Part shown: in pieces, positions 39,822 to 50,115 of the stretch
Position numbering within the stretch: position 1 is the stretch's first letter
Layout of the letters: the number at the start of each line of letters is the position of its first letter
Assembly: GCA_963612735.1 (NCBI GenBank)
Contig: CAVDWX010000043.1
Span: 1-59,994 of the forward strand
From: CAVDWX01 sp963612735
GTDB taxonomy: Bacteria; Bacillota_I; Bacilli_A; RFN20; CAG-826
Length of the DNA stretch: 59,994 nucleotides
Direction of reading: 5' to 3'
The notes under the pieces: generated by a model
Seen by the model: only the letters and a program-made list of their open reading frames with translations
Databases searched by the model: none
Told to the model about the DNA's origin: nothing
Translations under genes and position numbers: made by a program

Positions 39822-42458
39822 ATGCGAAGATTATGGGCTTATATCATTACCGCATTCACTATCATCGTGACTGTGGCCGCAACATTTACCGCTGTTTTTA
39901 CTAACGCTTCTTCTAATATCGAATATGAAGATGGACACGAAATTACCTTTGTACTCTCCGATAAAGAAGATGCTAGCACCAAGATATTTGATGGTGAAGA
40001 TACCAATGCTGATGCTAGAAAAGAAGCCGTTAATGATATGGCGGATGAAATGGAATCAAGACTAATAACTGCCAAAGTGACGAGATATAAAATCACTGTG
40101 GTTGGTGATGACACAATTAAAGTGACGTTTGCTCAAGAAACAACTGAACAATATGAACAAATCAAACAGTACATGACTTTTAATGGTGTCTTTGCTATTT
40201 CCGATAGTGGCGATAACTTTGCTGTTGATGATGAATTTTTAACTGATGATAAAGCTTCATTAGTGACATATAACGGATATCCAACCATTGTTATTCCTGT
40301 AAATACCGAAAGTGAAAAATATAAAGCCGTCATCGAAGGTGCTAAAAACTCCGATGGAGAAACAAGCACTGATTCAGATGGCAACGAAACAACGACTAAA
40401 TACGTTTATCTTTGGTACGATTATGTCGAAGGCGACAATGTTTCTAAAACCAAAGAAGATAGTGATGATTACGATGCTAACGTCGCGAAAAAGATTTTAA
40501 TGAAATTTGATACTGAAAATCTTTTCTATCCCGACGATAAAGAAAATAAATTATCCGCAGCTATCAATGTTGATACTGATGGCGATGGGACTGCTACTCA
40601 AAAAGAAATTAAAACCGCTTATCAAAAATCTAGTTTCTATGTCAATTTATTAAATGCTAGTAAATTGGATTATAAAGTATCGGCGATTAGAGATGAAATT
40701 TCTCCTGCTTTCATCGAGGAACTCATCAATAGTGGTGACGGAGTCTTATATTTAAGTTGGAGCAAAACTTTATTTGCTACTTTAGGTGCTTTACTTGTCA
40801 TCACCTTATTCTTAGTCATGTTCTATAAATTAGGTGCCTTATCCATATTTACCGCTACTTTATTAACTATCTTCGGTTCTGTTGGATTTGTGGTAGCCAT
40901 TGCTGCTGAATTTAATACCGCTGCTATCATTGGTTTATGCATGGTGGCAGTAGCCTCTTTAACAAGTGGCATTGTCTATATGCAAAAATTAAAAGATGAT
41001 GCTTATAAAGGTCATACCTTAAAGAAAGCTAATAGCGAAGCGAGTAAAAAAAGTTTGCTTCCTATTGTTGATATTAACTTAGCTGTTATTCTAGTCGGTA
41101 TTTTTTCATATGTTATCGGTGGTTCATTAATGAGAACATTCGCGGTTGTGACTGTTTTAGGTGGTTTATTATCGATTTTGGTCAATTTAATCTTGGTCAA
41201 ATTCTTAATGTGGTTAGCCACTAATGCGACAGCTTTATACGGAAAATATGATTATTTTGGAATAAAAAAAGAATGCGTCCCAAATCACATGAACGAAGAA
41301 CAACAAACTTACTTTGGTCGTTTCCAAGATCAAGATTTTACTAAGAAAAAGACCCCTGTCTCAATTGTGATGGGCATTCTATTTGTTGCTTCTTTAGTCG
41401 GTGTTATTACTTTTGGCTGCTTAAATAAAGGTGTTATTTTTAATACTGGAAATACTAGTGTGGCATCTGAAATTTATTTATCCACTGATGATGAAATCTT
41501 ATCTAAATCAAGTTTAACTAACGCGAAAGTTAATGAAATGCTTGATAACATCACTATTTATGAAACTAAAGATAGCACCGGTACAAAACTATCTAATTAT
41601 ATTGATTCCAGTAGTGATATTGAAATCTTTACATATACTGAAACCGTTGATAAGGAAGAAAAGACTACTTATTATGCGGTTGTATCGTTAAATAAAGTAA
41701 TTAAATCTAATGTTGAAGCTACATATACAAATGGTGAGACAACATCAACTCGGGGAGCAATTGAAGATGTTATGCTCGAAGCGTTAGATTCCTCTTTAAA
41801 ATTTTCGCTTAAAGAAGGTAATGTTGTTACAGTTGAGCAGCCTAAATTCGCTCCTATTGCTATTGCCTCATTAGTGGCAGTAGCGGTGATGAGCTTTTAT
41901 CTCATGCTTAGATATCGCTTATCACGCGGATTAAGTGCTTTCTTCTTCCCAATTATTACTTCTTTAATTTCGATTGGATTCTTCACTTTATTACGTTTAG
42001 TGGTTACCCCTTATATTGCTTTACTTGTTCCGTTCGTGGCTTCTGTAACCTTAATCTTCTCTATTTTAATTATGAATAAAGAAAGAGAAATGGTTTTAGA
42101 TAGCAAAGATAAAAATAAAAATGATGTGGCTAAAAGAAATGAAATTATGGTTAAAGCCAATGCATTAGCTTTTGAACCACTCAGTGTTTCTCTTCTTGCT
42201 GCTGTTTATATTTGTATTTCCTTCTTTGGATTTGGACCAACAGCGAATAGCTATATCTTTACTGGATCAGTTATTGGAATCCTTATAGCGGCTTTATTTA
42301 TTTCTACTTTATATGGCCCAACTTCCATGCTCTTCTATAAATGGTTCTCACAAATCAAATTTGAAAGAAAACCCAAAAAGACTAGAAGTGGAAATAAGCG
42401 TCCAGTTAAAAAATCTGGAGAGCCTGAAGAAGCTATCTTTATTGGAATTAACGATTAA
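39822..42458 (+). CDS. secDF: Fused SecDF protein-export subunit with altered charge motifs
   Basis: 878 residues, SecD and SecF halves in one chain as in many Bacillota. A first TM at 6-28, an extracytoplasmic domain to about 305, five TMs (about 310-465), a second TM start near 513, another external domain, and five C-terminal TMs. SecD motif 5 is recognisable (IVDINLAVILVG), but the SecD D4 segment, normally VDANVLI, reads MVAVASLTSGIVYM, and the SecF counterpart (normally SINDTIVVFDR) reads SVTLIFSILIMNKE, so both acidic residues linked to proton use are missing. AGGAGG sets the start. Confidence 0.85.
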   Translation: MRRLWAYIITAFTIIVTVAATFTAVFTNASSNIEYEDGHEITFVLSDKEDASTKIFDGEDTNADARKEAVNDMADEMESRLITAKVTRYKITVVGDDTIKVTFAQETTEQYEQIKQYMTFNGVFAISDSGDNFAVDDEFLTDDKASLVTYNGYPTIVIPVNTESEKYKAVIEGAKNSDGETSTDSDGNETTTKYVYLWYDYVEGDNVSKTKEDSDDYDANVAKKILMKFDTENLFYPDDKENKLSAAINVDTDGDGTATQKEIKTAYQKSSFYVNLLNASKLDYKVSAIRDEISPAFIEELINSGDGVLYLSWSKTLFATLGALLVITLFLVMFYKLGALSIFTATLLTIFGSVGFVVAIAAEFNTAAIIGLCMVAVASLTSGIVYMQKLKDDAYKGHTLKKANSEASKKSLLPIVDINLAVILVGIFSYVIGGSLMRTFAVVTVLGGLLSILVNLILVKFLMWLATNATALYGKYDYFGIKKECVPNHMNEEQQTYFGRFQDQDFTKKKTPVSIVMGILFVASLVGVITFGCLNKGVIFNTGNTSVASEIYLSTDDEILSKSSLTNAKVNEMLDNITIYETKDSTGTKLSNYIDSSSDIEIFTYTETVDKEEKTTYYAVVSLNKVIKSNVEATYTNGETTSTRGAIEDVMLEALDSSLKFSLKEGNVVTVEQPKFAPIAIASLVAVAVMSFYLMLRYRLSRGLSAFFFPIITSLISIGFFTLLRLVVTPYIALLVPFVASVTLIFSILIMNKEREMVLDSKDKNKNDVAKRNEIMVKANALAFEPLSVSLLAAVYICISFFGFGPTANSYIFTGSVIGILIAALFISTLYGPTSMLFYKWFSQIKFERKPKKTRSGNKRPVKKSGEPEEAIFIGIND

Positions 42459-42464
42459 TTATTA

Positions 42465-42495
42465 AAGGCTACTTAAAAATGTAGCCTTCTATTTT
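42465..42495 (+). terminator. Terminator after secDF
   Basis: AAGGCTAC (42465-42472) and GTAGCCTT (42481-42488) form a perfect 8-bp stem with an 8-nt loop, followed by CTATTTTATTT. The tail runs straight into the recJ start, leaving no room for a separate leader. Confidence 0.88.
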
Positions 42496-42499
42496 ATTT

Positions 42500-44070
42500 A
42501 TGAATAAAACATTATTTGAAGAACTGTTAAATTTTTATCATCTATCTTATGATGATTACCTTTTATTAACCGAAACTCCTGATCTTGATACGTTTGCAGT
42601 AGGACATAGTTTTATTGGTATTGAAAAGGCGAGAGACCTCGTTAACGATGTGATGAAAAATAAGGGTAAGATTCTCATCTATGGCGATTACGATGCGGAC
42701 GGGATAATGGGTACTTCAATTTTAGTCAAGATGTTCTCATATTTAGACTACAATGTTGATTATTATGTTCCTAATCGATATAAAGATGGATATGGAATCA
42801 CTCTTGAAAAAGCTAAACAATATATCAACGCTAAATATGATTTAGTGATTACTGTTGATAACGGAATATCAGCAATTGAACCAATTAATTTATTGAAAGA
42901 AAATAATATCAAAGTTTTGGTTCTAGATCATCACGAAGTAGGAGAAGAACTTCCTAACGCTGACGTGATACTACATCCTTTTTTATCTAAGTTTGGAAAA
43001 ATATCTTCTTCTGGAGCTTTTGTAGCATTTATTTTTTCTAAACAAATGCTTGGTTATTACGATAAATATTTATCAATATTAGCTTCTATCTCTTTAATAT
43101 CGGATATGATGTCACTTCTTGAATATAATCGAAAATTATTTCGCGCTGTTTCTTATTCGTTTAAACATCATGAATTTTTAAATATAGATTTATTAATGGA
43201 TGATGATGAATTTAACGAATCGACCATTGGCATGAAAATTGCACCACGGATTAACGCAATAGGTCGACTTGTAGATGATGATTCAATCAATGATATTATC
43301 ACTTATTTTGTTGAAGATGACAAAGATTACATTTTAAACTACTTTTCTTATATTTGTCAGATGAATGACATTAGAAAAGAACTCTCTAAAAACGCGATTA
43401 ACGAACTAGATATCGAAGAAAATCCTAACGCTATTGTCTTAAATTTAGATTTAAAAGAAGGAATTATTGGACTTGTCGCTAATACTTTAGTTAATAAATA
43501 CCATTGTCCAGTTATCGTATTTACTAAAGATCATGATGGTTTGGCTTTAAAGGGCAGTTCTAGAGTTCCTCAAGGATTTAATATTGTTCAAGCTTTCAAA
43601 CAATTAGACAAATATATGATTACCGCTGGTGGACATGCTTTAGCGGGTGGGTGTTCAATTAAAATTGAAGATTTTGAAGATTTCAAAAAAGATTTTATAG
43701 CCTTAGTCGAACAAACACCTTTAGAAATAAAGCAAACACCTAACATTCAACTTTCTTTAAATGACGTCACTTATGAAAATTATGAATTAGTCAATTCTTT
43801 TTCTCCTTTTGGAGAAGGTTGGCCCGCTCNNNNNNNNNNCCTTACTTTTTACTAAAACGCATTAAAGTTGATACTCTTTTCTTTAGTCGAGACGGGGAGC
43901 ATATTCTTTCTCCACTTGGCTTTAATTCTCGACTCGTCGGTTTTAATTTTTCTAAAGAAATGATGAAAGAATATCAATATGTTGATTTAATAGGATCATT
44001 AAAAACTAATGTATACAATCACCGAACAACTGTTCAATTTTTAATTAAAGAAATTAAGGAAACAAAATAG
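42500..44070 (+). CDS. recJ: RecJ-type single-strand DNA exonuclease (assembly gap inside)
   Basis: DHH/DHHA1 phosphoesterase of the RecJ family, about 520 residues. YGDYDADGIMGTS and VLDHHEVG are the metal-binding DHH motifs, NAIGRLVDD lies in the core, and AGGHALAGG is the DHHA1 signature. Ten Ns (43830-43839) split the gene and shift the frame. Removing the Ns and one duplicated C rejoins the frame as PFGEGWPAPYFLLKR, the expected family sequence, so the gene is intact in nature. It degrades 5'-ended single strands in recombination and repair. There is no Shine-Dalgarno; the ATG lies 11 nt after the secDF terminator stem. Confidence 0.9.
43830..43839. other. Assembly gap (10 N)
   Basis: A run of ten N inside recJ. 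The flanks (...CCCGCTC and CCTTAC...) share a C; overlapping them by that base restores the frame, so the real gap is probably absent or very small. Confidence 0.9.
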
Positions 44071-44079
44071 CATTTTGAG

Positions 44080-44085
44080 TATAAT
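44080..44085 (+). promoter_or_regulatory. -10 of the lipoprotein gene, 6 nt before ATG
   Basis: Perfect TATAAT followed by 6 nt and the ATG at 44092; no good -35. It predicts a leaderless mRNA. Confidence 0.5.
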
Positions 44086-44091
44086 GTATAT

Positions 44092-44736
44092 ATGAAATTG
44101 AAAAAGGCATTTTATTTATTCCCAATCTTAATTATTACTTCATGTTCATTTGGCAATTTAAATCTTTCTTTTGTTGATGGTGGAGATACTAATAACAACC
44201 CTTCAAGTAGTGAAAGAGTTATTGAAACTTTTGAAGGAGATAAATATTCTCCTGATTTGATGGATCAAACAATTTTTACCGCAAAAAATGATGCTGAAAA
44301 AGAAACTGATTCCTTGAGCGAAGAAGATTTATCTACTTATTTTAGTGGTGAAGACGGAATTATTACTGGTTTTTCAAATATTAGTAAGGTTGGTGCAATA
44401 AGTGGTGGGCTTAAAATTGGTTCATATAATGAAAATGTTGATGGAACCTTAACTATTTCTCTTTCTAGAACATATGAAGCCATTCTTATTGTTGCTCATC
44501 CTCGCGTCGCCACAATTAGCGAAGAAATAGGGAAACGTTATGAAGTCGATAATGCTGCCATAAGCGTTAACGATTCTAAATACATCAAACTCAATAGTAC
44601 TCTTGAAGATGATGGAGAAACACTGAAATCAAGCGATTGCATTTATGCATTAAATAGCGATACTATCAGTATTCGCGTTGCTTTTAAAAGAGCGGTTATT
44701 GAAAAAATAGTTCTTCTTGATAGTAAAACTGAGTAG
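44092..44736 (+). CDS. Uncharacterised lipoprotein (214 aa)
   Basis: Lipoprotein signal with lipobox ITSC (Cys18), then a Ser/Asn linker and an acidic stretch. The C-terminal 110 residues look like a beta-sandwich (GGLKIGSYNENVDGTLTISL, YEAILIVAHPRVA, DTISIRVAFKRAVIEKIVLL), reminiscent of carbohydrate-binding or adhesion modules on other surface lipoproteins of related genomes. No family is assigned. No Shine-Dalgarno; TATAAT lies 6 nt before the ATG. A terminator follows at 44771. Confidence 0.75.
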   Translation: MKLKKAFYLFPILIITSCSFGNLNLSFVDGGDTNNNPSSSERVIETFEGDKYSPDLMDQTIFTAKNDAEKETDSLSEEDLSTYFSGEDGIITGFSNISKVGAISGGLKIGSYNENVDGTLTISLSRTYEAILIVAHPRVATISEEIGKRYEVDNAAISVNDSKYIKLNSTLEDDGETLKSSDCIYALNSDTISIRVAFKRAVIEKIVLLDSKTE

Positions 44737-44770
44737 TTATCAATTTGACATACGTTATTTATAAGATTAT

Positions 44771-44801
44771 GAGTTTAATTCTTTAGAAATTAAACTTTTT
44801 T
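44771..44801 (+). terminator. Terminator before relA
   Basis: AGTTTAATT (44772-44780) and AATTAAACT (44788-44796), a perfect 9-bp stem with a 7-nt loop and a T-run. Confidence 0.85.
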
Positions 44802-44821
44802 GTTTATGATATATGTATTGT

Positions 44822-47047
44822 ATGGAAAACGAAGAAAAGAAAGCACCTATCAATGGGGGATATCCCCTTCATACATTCGAAGAAGTAGAAGATATTTATA
44901 AGCTCTACATTTTTTCTAATGAAGATCGCGCTTCGATTCGTCGAGCTTATGAATTCATATTAGAAAAGCATAAAAACCAATATCGTCGAAGCGGTGAACC
45001 TTATTATCATCATCTCGTTGAAGTAGCTTATATTTTAGCAAAATTACAAGCTGGTCCTGCCACCATTATTGCTGGACTACTTCATGATGTCGTTGAAGAT
45101 ACTGACGTTACTGTTGAAGATATTGAAAAAATGTGGGGGAGTGAAGTTGGTAAACTTGTTGATTCCTTAACTAAAATTCAACGATTAAAGCTTTCTAAAA
45201 TGCATAATGAAGAATTTGAAGCTGAAGATCATCGAAAGATTTTTATCGGTATGGCAAGGGATATTCGCGTCATCATTATCAAATTAGCGGATCGTCTTCA
45301 TAATTTAAGAACATTAGGAGCTTTATCTCCGGAAAGACAAATTGCATTAGCGAAAGAAAGCTTAGAAGTTTTTGTACCAATTGCCCATCGATTAGGTCTT
45401 GATGTCATCAAAAGTGAGATGGCTGATTTATGTTTAAAATATTTAGAACCTGAAAAATTTGAAGAAATCAATGCGTTGCTTTCTAAAAAAGCTAAGAGCA
45501 TGAAGAAATCATTAGATGTCTTTCAAAAGAAATTAGCGGATATCCTTTTTTCACATAACATTCCTTTTGATATCTCTTCTCGTGTCAAATCCATTTATTC
45601 CATTTATGAAAAAATGTATGTTAAGGGCAAACAATTTGATGAAATATATGACATCTTAGCGCTTAGAATTATTACTGAAACTGAAATTCAATGTTATGAA
45701 ATATTAGGCTTAATCCATCAATCATATAAACCGGTTCCTGGTCGATTTAAAGATTATATTGCGATGCCTAAACCAAACATGTATCAATCTTTGCATACCA
45801 CTGTTGTATCCGGAGATGGGAATCTATATGAAGTTCAGATTAGAACGAAAGAAATGGATGAAATTGCCGAAGCTGGTGTTGCGGCACATTGGGCTTATAA
45901 AGAAGGAACGGGATATAATTCCAAGGAAGAACAAAAAGAAATCGAAAATCAACTCCATTGGTTTAGGGACTTTGTTTCTGCATCTAATGAAAATACTGAT
46001 ACGACAGCGAGCGAATATATTGATAATCTAACCCGTGATATTTTTGAAGCTAACGTTTACGTCTTCACCCCAAAAGGAAAAGTCATTGAGCTTCCAACTG
46101 GATCAACTCCTGTTGACTTTGCTTATAAAATTCACACTAAGATTGGCGATTGTACATCCGGGGCCATTGTCAACGGAGTGATGGTTCCGCTTAATACTAT
46201 TTTAAAAACTGGTGATATGGTCGAAATAAAAATTAATAAATCTCAAGCTGGGCCAAGTGAAGGATGGCTTGAATTTGTGAAGACTAGCAGCGCTAAAAGC
46301 GCGATTAAAAAATATATCGCTAAAAGAGATGCGTCTTTATTAAGAGAAGATAAAATTGCCAAAGGAAAGAAATCTTGTTTAGATTCATTTGCTGACCGAA
46401 ATATTGATGAAGCAGAAATGATGACTTATCTAGAAAGCGATAAAGTTTTAAATAATTTTGGATTTAACAGTGTCGATGACTTATTTATTGCAGTTAGCCA
46501 AAAGAAACCGACTCCTGGAGCTATTATCGAATTTTTAAAAATTAAAAAACCGGTCAATATTCCATCTCGCACTAAACCAAGAAAAAATATTACCGGTAAT
46601 GAATGCCCTGTTTATTGTGCTGGCGCTGACGATAATCTTGCTATCAATTTAGCTAATTGTTGTACTCCTATTCCAGGAGATGAAATTGTTGGTTACATCA
46701 CGCGAGGTAAAGGAATCAGTGTCCATCGCAAAAATTGTCCCAATGTTATCAATGAGAAAGAAAGATTAATCGAAGTCTTTTGGCGTGACGATTTAACGGA
46801 ATCGACATATCCAGTTGATATACAAATTGAATCAACAGATCGTAGTAACCTTATCGTCGATATCATGAATACTTTATCCAATATTAAAATATCAATATCA
46901 ACCATTCACGCTAAACTAGTCAACAATGGTGGAATATGTATTGTTTCATTAACAATTTACGTCGCTAATGCTCAAAAATTAGAGGACGTATTCAATATTT
47001 TGACAAACGTCACTGGAGTTTACAAAGTGACACGAGTCATTCATTAG
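44822..47047 (+). CDS. relA: Bifunctional (p)ppGpp synthetase/hydrolase Rel
   Basis: About 741 residues. HD hydrolase domain with GEPYYHHLVEVAYIL and GLLHDVVEDTD, synthetase domain with RFKDYIAMPKPNMYQSLHTTV, then TGS (VFTPKGKVIELPTGSTPVDFAYKIHT), the Zn/helical region with the CxxxC-like LANCCTPIPGDEIVGY, and a C-terminal ACT domain. It controls the stringent response. ATG 44822 (MENEEKK) is favoured over 44813; no Shine-Dalgarno exists for either, and a TATATG at 44810-44815 lies 6 nt before 44822. hisS and aspS follow, the usual Bacillota order. Confidence 0.97.
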   Translation: MENEEKKAPINGGYPLHTFEEVEDIYKLYIFSNEDRASIRRAYEFILEKHKNQYRRSGEPYYHHLVEVAYILAKLQAGPATIIAGLLHDVVEDTDVTVEDIEKMWGSEVGKLVDSLTKIQRLKLSKMHNEEFEAEDHRKIFIGMARDIRVIIIKLADRLHNLRTLGALSPERQIALAKESLEVFVPIAHRLGLDVIKSEMADLCLKYLEPEKFEEINALLSKKAKSMKKSLDVFQKKLADILFSHNIPFDISSRVKSIYSIYEKMYVKGKQFDEIYDILALRIITETEIQCYEILGLIHQSYKPVPGRFKDYIAMPKPNMYQSLHTTVVSGDGNLYEVQIRTKEMDEIAEAGVAAHWAYKEGTGYNSKEEQKEIENQLHWFRDFVSASNENTDTTASEYIDNLTRDIFEANVYVFTPKGKVIELPTGSTPVDFAYKIHTKIGDCTSGAIVNGVMVPLNTILKTGDMVEIKINKSQAGPSEGWLEFVKTSSAKSAIKKYIAKRDASLLREDKIAKGKKSCLDSFADRNIDEAEMMTYLESDKVLNNFGFNSVDDLFIAVSQKKPTPGAIIEFLKIKKPVNIPSRTKPRKNITGNECPVYCAGADDNLAINLANCCTPIPGDEIVGYITRGKGISVHRKNCPNVINEKERLIEVFWRDDLTESTYPVDIQIESTDRSNLIVDIMNTLSNIKISISTIHAKLVNNGGICIVSLTIYVANAQKLEDVFNILTNVTGVYKVTRVIH

Positions 47048-47056
47048 GAGGAAGCT

Positions 47057-48364
47057 ATGAGTTATAACAATGTAAAAGGAACCCACGATATTATCGGAAG
47101 TGAAGCTAGTTCTTATACTTCTATTGAAAGCTTAATGTCCACAATTGCTTCTTTATTCGCTTATCAGGAAATAAGAACGCCAATTATGGAATATAGCGAA
47201 GTTTTTTCTCGTGGAGTGGGAGAAGGAAGCGATATCGTAAGAAAAGAAATGTATTCTTTCGTCGATAAAGGTAGTCGTTCTATTACTTTAAGACCTGAAT
47301 TTACAGCCGGAGTAATGCGTGCAATTGCACAGTATAAACTTTATGCAAATGCTGAATTACCACTTAAATATTATTATTTCGGTCCGTTATTTAGATATGA
47401 AAGACCTCAACTTGGTCGATACCGTCAATTTCATCAATTCGGTGTTGAATCTGTCGGCAATGATAATCCCCTTAACGATGTCGAAGTAATTTCATTAGCC
47501 TATACCATTTTACAATCTCTTGGTTTAGAAGATGTCACCATTAAAATCAATACTCTAGGTGATGAAGAAAGCCGCACTAATTATAAAAAAGCACTTGTTA
47601 CTTATTTTTCAAAGCACATCGATAATATGTGCGAAGATTGTAAACAACGTTTAGTTTTAAATCCACTTCGCATTTTAGATTGTAAAGTTCCTGAAGATAA
47701 TGAAATTGTTAAGGGTGCACCAAAGATTAATGATTACCTTTCTATTGCCAGTCAAGCTCGTTTTGAAGCTATTTTATCTTCTTTAGATGAACTTCAAATT
47801 CCTTATGAAATCGATACTAATTTAGTTAGAGGGTTGGATTATTATTCAGAAACTGTTTTTGAACTCTCTTATCGCTCTAAAAAAGGAAATGATTATGGAG
47901 CCTTAGGCGGTGGTGGACATTATGGTAATCTTCTTTCTGAATTAGGAGGACCCAAACTTCCTGGTGTTGGCTTTTCCTTTGGAATTGAAAGATTATATTC
48001 GGTTTTAAAGGATGACGATTTGCTTAAGGATGAAGATGTTTGCCTATTTGCCTATGTCATGCCAATTGGAAAAGCAGCGGGATTAAAAGCGATTGATGTC
48101 GCTAATATGCTACGCATGGAAGGATATTCCACTGATGTCTGTTTTGATGATGTCAAAATGGGCGCTATGATTAAAAGGGCTTTGAAAAAGAATGCTCATT
48201 TTGCTCTTATCATCGGTGAAGATGAAATTAATAATGATACTGTCACTATTAAGAATTTATCCAATCAAGAGCAAACAACTGTTCCTTTAGATAGTTTAGT
48301 TGAGAAAGTTGAAGAATTATATGATAGCATCAGTGAATGTGAATGCCATCATCATCATGAATAG
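47057..48364 (+). CDS. hisS: Histidyl-tRNA synthetase with His-rich tail
   Basis: 435 residues, class II. Motif 1 region (GTHDIIG...EIRTPIMEYSEVF), motif 2 (YYYFGPLFRYERPQLGRYRQFHQFGVE), the HisA signatures LVRGLDYYSETVFEL and GGGGHYGNLL, motif 3 (LPGVGFSFGIERLY) and a C-terminal anticodon-binding domain. The protein ends CECHHHHE, an unusual Cys/His-rich tail that could bind metal. AGGAGG precedes the start, 9 nt after relA. Confidence 0.97.
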   Translation: MSYNNVKGTHDIIGSEASSYTSIESLMSTIASLFAYQEIRTPIMEYSEVFSRGVGEGSDIVRKEMYSFVDKGSRSITLRPEFTAGVMRAIAQYKLYANAELPLKYYYFGPLFRYERPQLGRYRQFHQFGVESVGNDNPLNDVEVISLAYTILQSLGLEDVTIKINTLGDEESRTNYKKALVTYFSKHIDNMCEDCKQRLVLNPLRILDCKVPEDNEIVKGAPKINDYLSIASQARFEAILSSLDELQIPYEIDTNLVRGLDYYSETVFELSYRSKKGNDYGALGGGGHYGNLLSELGGPKLPGVGFSFGIERLYSVLKDDDLLKDEDVCLFAYVMPIGKAAGLKAIDVANMLRMEGYSTDVCFDDVKMGAMIKRALKKNAHFALIIGEDEINNDTVTIKNLSNQEQTTVPLDSLVEKVEELYDSISECECHHHHE

Positions 48365-48378
48365 AAGAAGGTGTTTAT

Positions 48379-50112
48379 ATGGAAAGAACTTGTTTTAACA
48401 CAGAATTAAGTGAAAAAAATGTGGGCCAAAACGTGACCCTTGTTGGATGGGTAAGCAAAAAAAGAAATCTTGGCTCAATAGTTTTTATTGATTTAAGGGA
48501 TCGCTCAGGAATCATTCAAATCATGGTCGGCGATAATATAAATATTCCCGACATTAGAAACGAATATATCATCCAAGTAAAAGGTGTAGTTAAATTAAAA
48601 GAAACTGCGAATAACAATTTAAAAACTGGCAATATTGAGATTGTTGCAAGTGAAATTAATCTTGTTAATACCGCTTTAAATCCACCTCTTATCATCGCTG
48701 ATGAAACCGATGCTTTAGAAGAGACTAGACTTAAATATCGTTATCTTGATTTAAGAAGACCGTGCATGCAAAAATACATGGACATTCGCCATCGCATCAA
48801 GATGGTAGCTCACCAATATTTAGATAATCTACATTTTGTGGAAGTGGAAACTCCGATTTTGACCTTATCCACTCCAGAAGGAGCTAGAGATTATCTTGTT
48901 CCGTCTCGAATTCATCATGGAAAATTCTATGCCCTTCCTCAAAGTCCACAATTATTTAAGCAATTATTAATGGTCGGTGGTTTTGAACGATATTATCAAA
49001 TTGCTCGTTGCTTTAGAGACGAAGATTTACGTGCGGATCGTCAGCCTGATTTCACTCAAATTGATATTGAAACCTCATTTTTAGATCAAAATCAATTCAT
49101 TACGATGATGGAAGGATTAATTAAATCTATTTTTAAAGATACCATTAATTATGATGTCGCCTTACCTTTAAGACGTATTACTTATAAGGAAGCGATGGAT
49201 CGTTATGGAAGTGATAAACCTGATACGAGATTTGATATTAAATTATTTGATTTAAAAGAAGTATTTGCTCACACTACCTTTAACGGTTTTATCAACGCTG
49301 AAACAATAAAAGGAATATGTGTCAAAGGCGTAGCTTTATCGACTTCGCGTAAAAAGATTGATGAATTGACCCTTGAAGCTAAAAAGTTTGGCTTAGGTGG
49401 TTTAAGTGTTCTTAAGATGGAAGGTGGAGAATTAATAGGTTCCTTCATGAAATTTGTTTCTAAAGAAGAAGCGGAAGCTATTATTAAAACTTTAGCGGTA
49501 GAAGATAATGATATCGTCATTATCGCCGCGGGCAACTATAACCGTGTTTGCCCTCTTTTAGGAGCGTTGAGATGTAAATACGCTAAAGAATTAGGATTAA
49601 TTAAGCCCAATACTTATGATTTGCTTTGGGTTGTGGACTTCCCGCTTTTTGAAAGAGATATTGAAAGTGGAGCAATAACGAGCTCCCATCATCCATTTAC
49701 TAGACCTAGAGATGAAGACTTGCCACTTCTAGATACCGACCCCACTAAGGTTATTTCTCAAGCCTATGATATCGTTATAAATGGGTATGAATGTGGTGGT
49801 GGTTCACTTCGTATTTATAATCAAGATGTTCAACGCAAAATTTTTAAAGTACTTGGTTTAAGCGATGAAGAAGTACAACGTCGATTTGGTTGGTTTGTTG
49901 ATGCTCTTCAATACGGTACACCTCCTCATGCTGGCATGGCCTTCGGCCTTGATAGACTAACGATGATTTTAGGTGGAACTGATAATATTAGAGACGTCAT
50001 TGCCTTCCCTAAAAATTTATCAGCAGTTTGTCCAATGAGCGGCGCTCCCGCTATTGTTGATGAAGACCAACTCAATGATTTAGGCTTGGCGGTCAAAGAT
50101 TGGGAAAAATAA
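48379..50112 (+). CDS. aspS: Aspartyl-tRNA synthetase
   Basis: 577 residues, bacterial-type class II enzyme. OB-fold anticodon domain (VTLVGWVSKKRNLGSIVFIDLRDRSG), the hinge, catalytic core with FVEVETPILTLSTPEGARDYLVPSR, QSPQLFKQLLMVGGFERYYQIARCFRDEDLRADRQPDFTQID, the bacterial GAD insertion (about 290-410) and motif 3 GMAFGLDRLTMIL. Whether it also charges tRNA-Asn cannot be decided here. AGAAGG precedes the ATG. It closes the relA-hisS-aspS group. Confidence 0.98.
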   Translation: MERTCFNTELSEKNVGQNVTLVGWVSKKRNLGSIVFIDLRDRSGIIQIMVGDNINIPDIRNEYIIQVKGVVKLKETANNNLKTGNIEIVASEINLVNTALNPPLIIADETDALEETRLKYRYLDLRRPCMQKYMDIRHRIKMVAHQYLDNLHFVEVETPILTLSTPEGARDYLVPSRIHHGKFYALPQSPQLFKQLLMVGGFERYYQIARCFRDEDLRADRQPDFTQIDIETSFLDQNQFITMMEGLIKSIFKDTINYDVALPLRRITYKEAMDRYGSDKPDTRFDIKLFDLKEVFAHTTFNGFINAETIKGICVKGVALSTSRKKIDELTLEAKKFGLGGLSVLKMEGGELIGSFMKFVSKEEAEAIIKTLAVEDNDIVIIAAGNYNRVCPLLGALRCKYAKELGLIKPNTYDLLWVVDFPLFERDIESGAITSSHHPFTRPRDEDLPLLDTDPTKVISQAYDIVINGYECGGGSLRIYNQDVQRKIFKVLGLSDEEVQRRFGWFVDALQYGTPPHAGMAFGLDRLTMILGGTDNIRDVIAFPKNLSAVCPMSGAPAIVDEDQLNDLGLAVKDWEK

Positions 50113-50115
50113 ATT

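Noticed and set aside
42500..44070. recJ as two genes or a frameshifted pseudogene
   Set aside because: The break coincides with ten Ns, and the frame is restored by a one-base overlap of the flanks.
48346..48364. His-rich end of hisS as vector contamination (His tag)
   Set aside because: Only four His codons, preceded by native acidic/Cys residues and followed by a natural intergenic region with the aspS Shine-Dalgarno.
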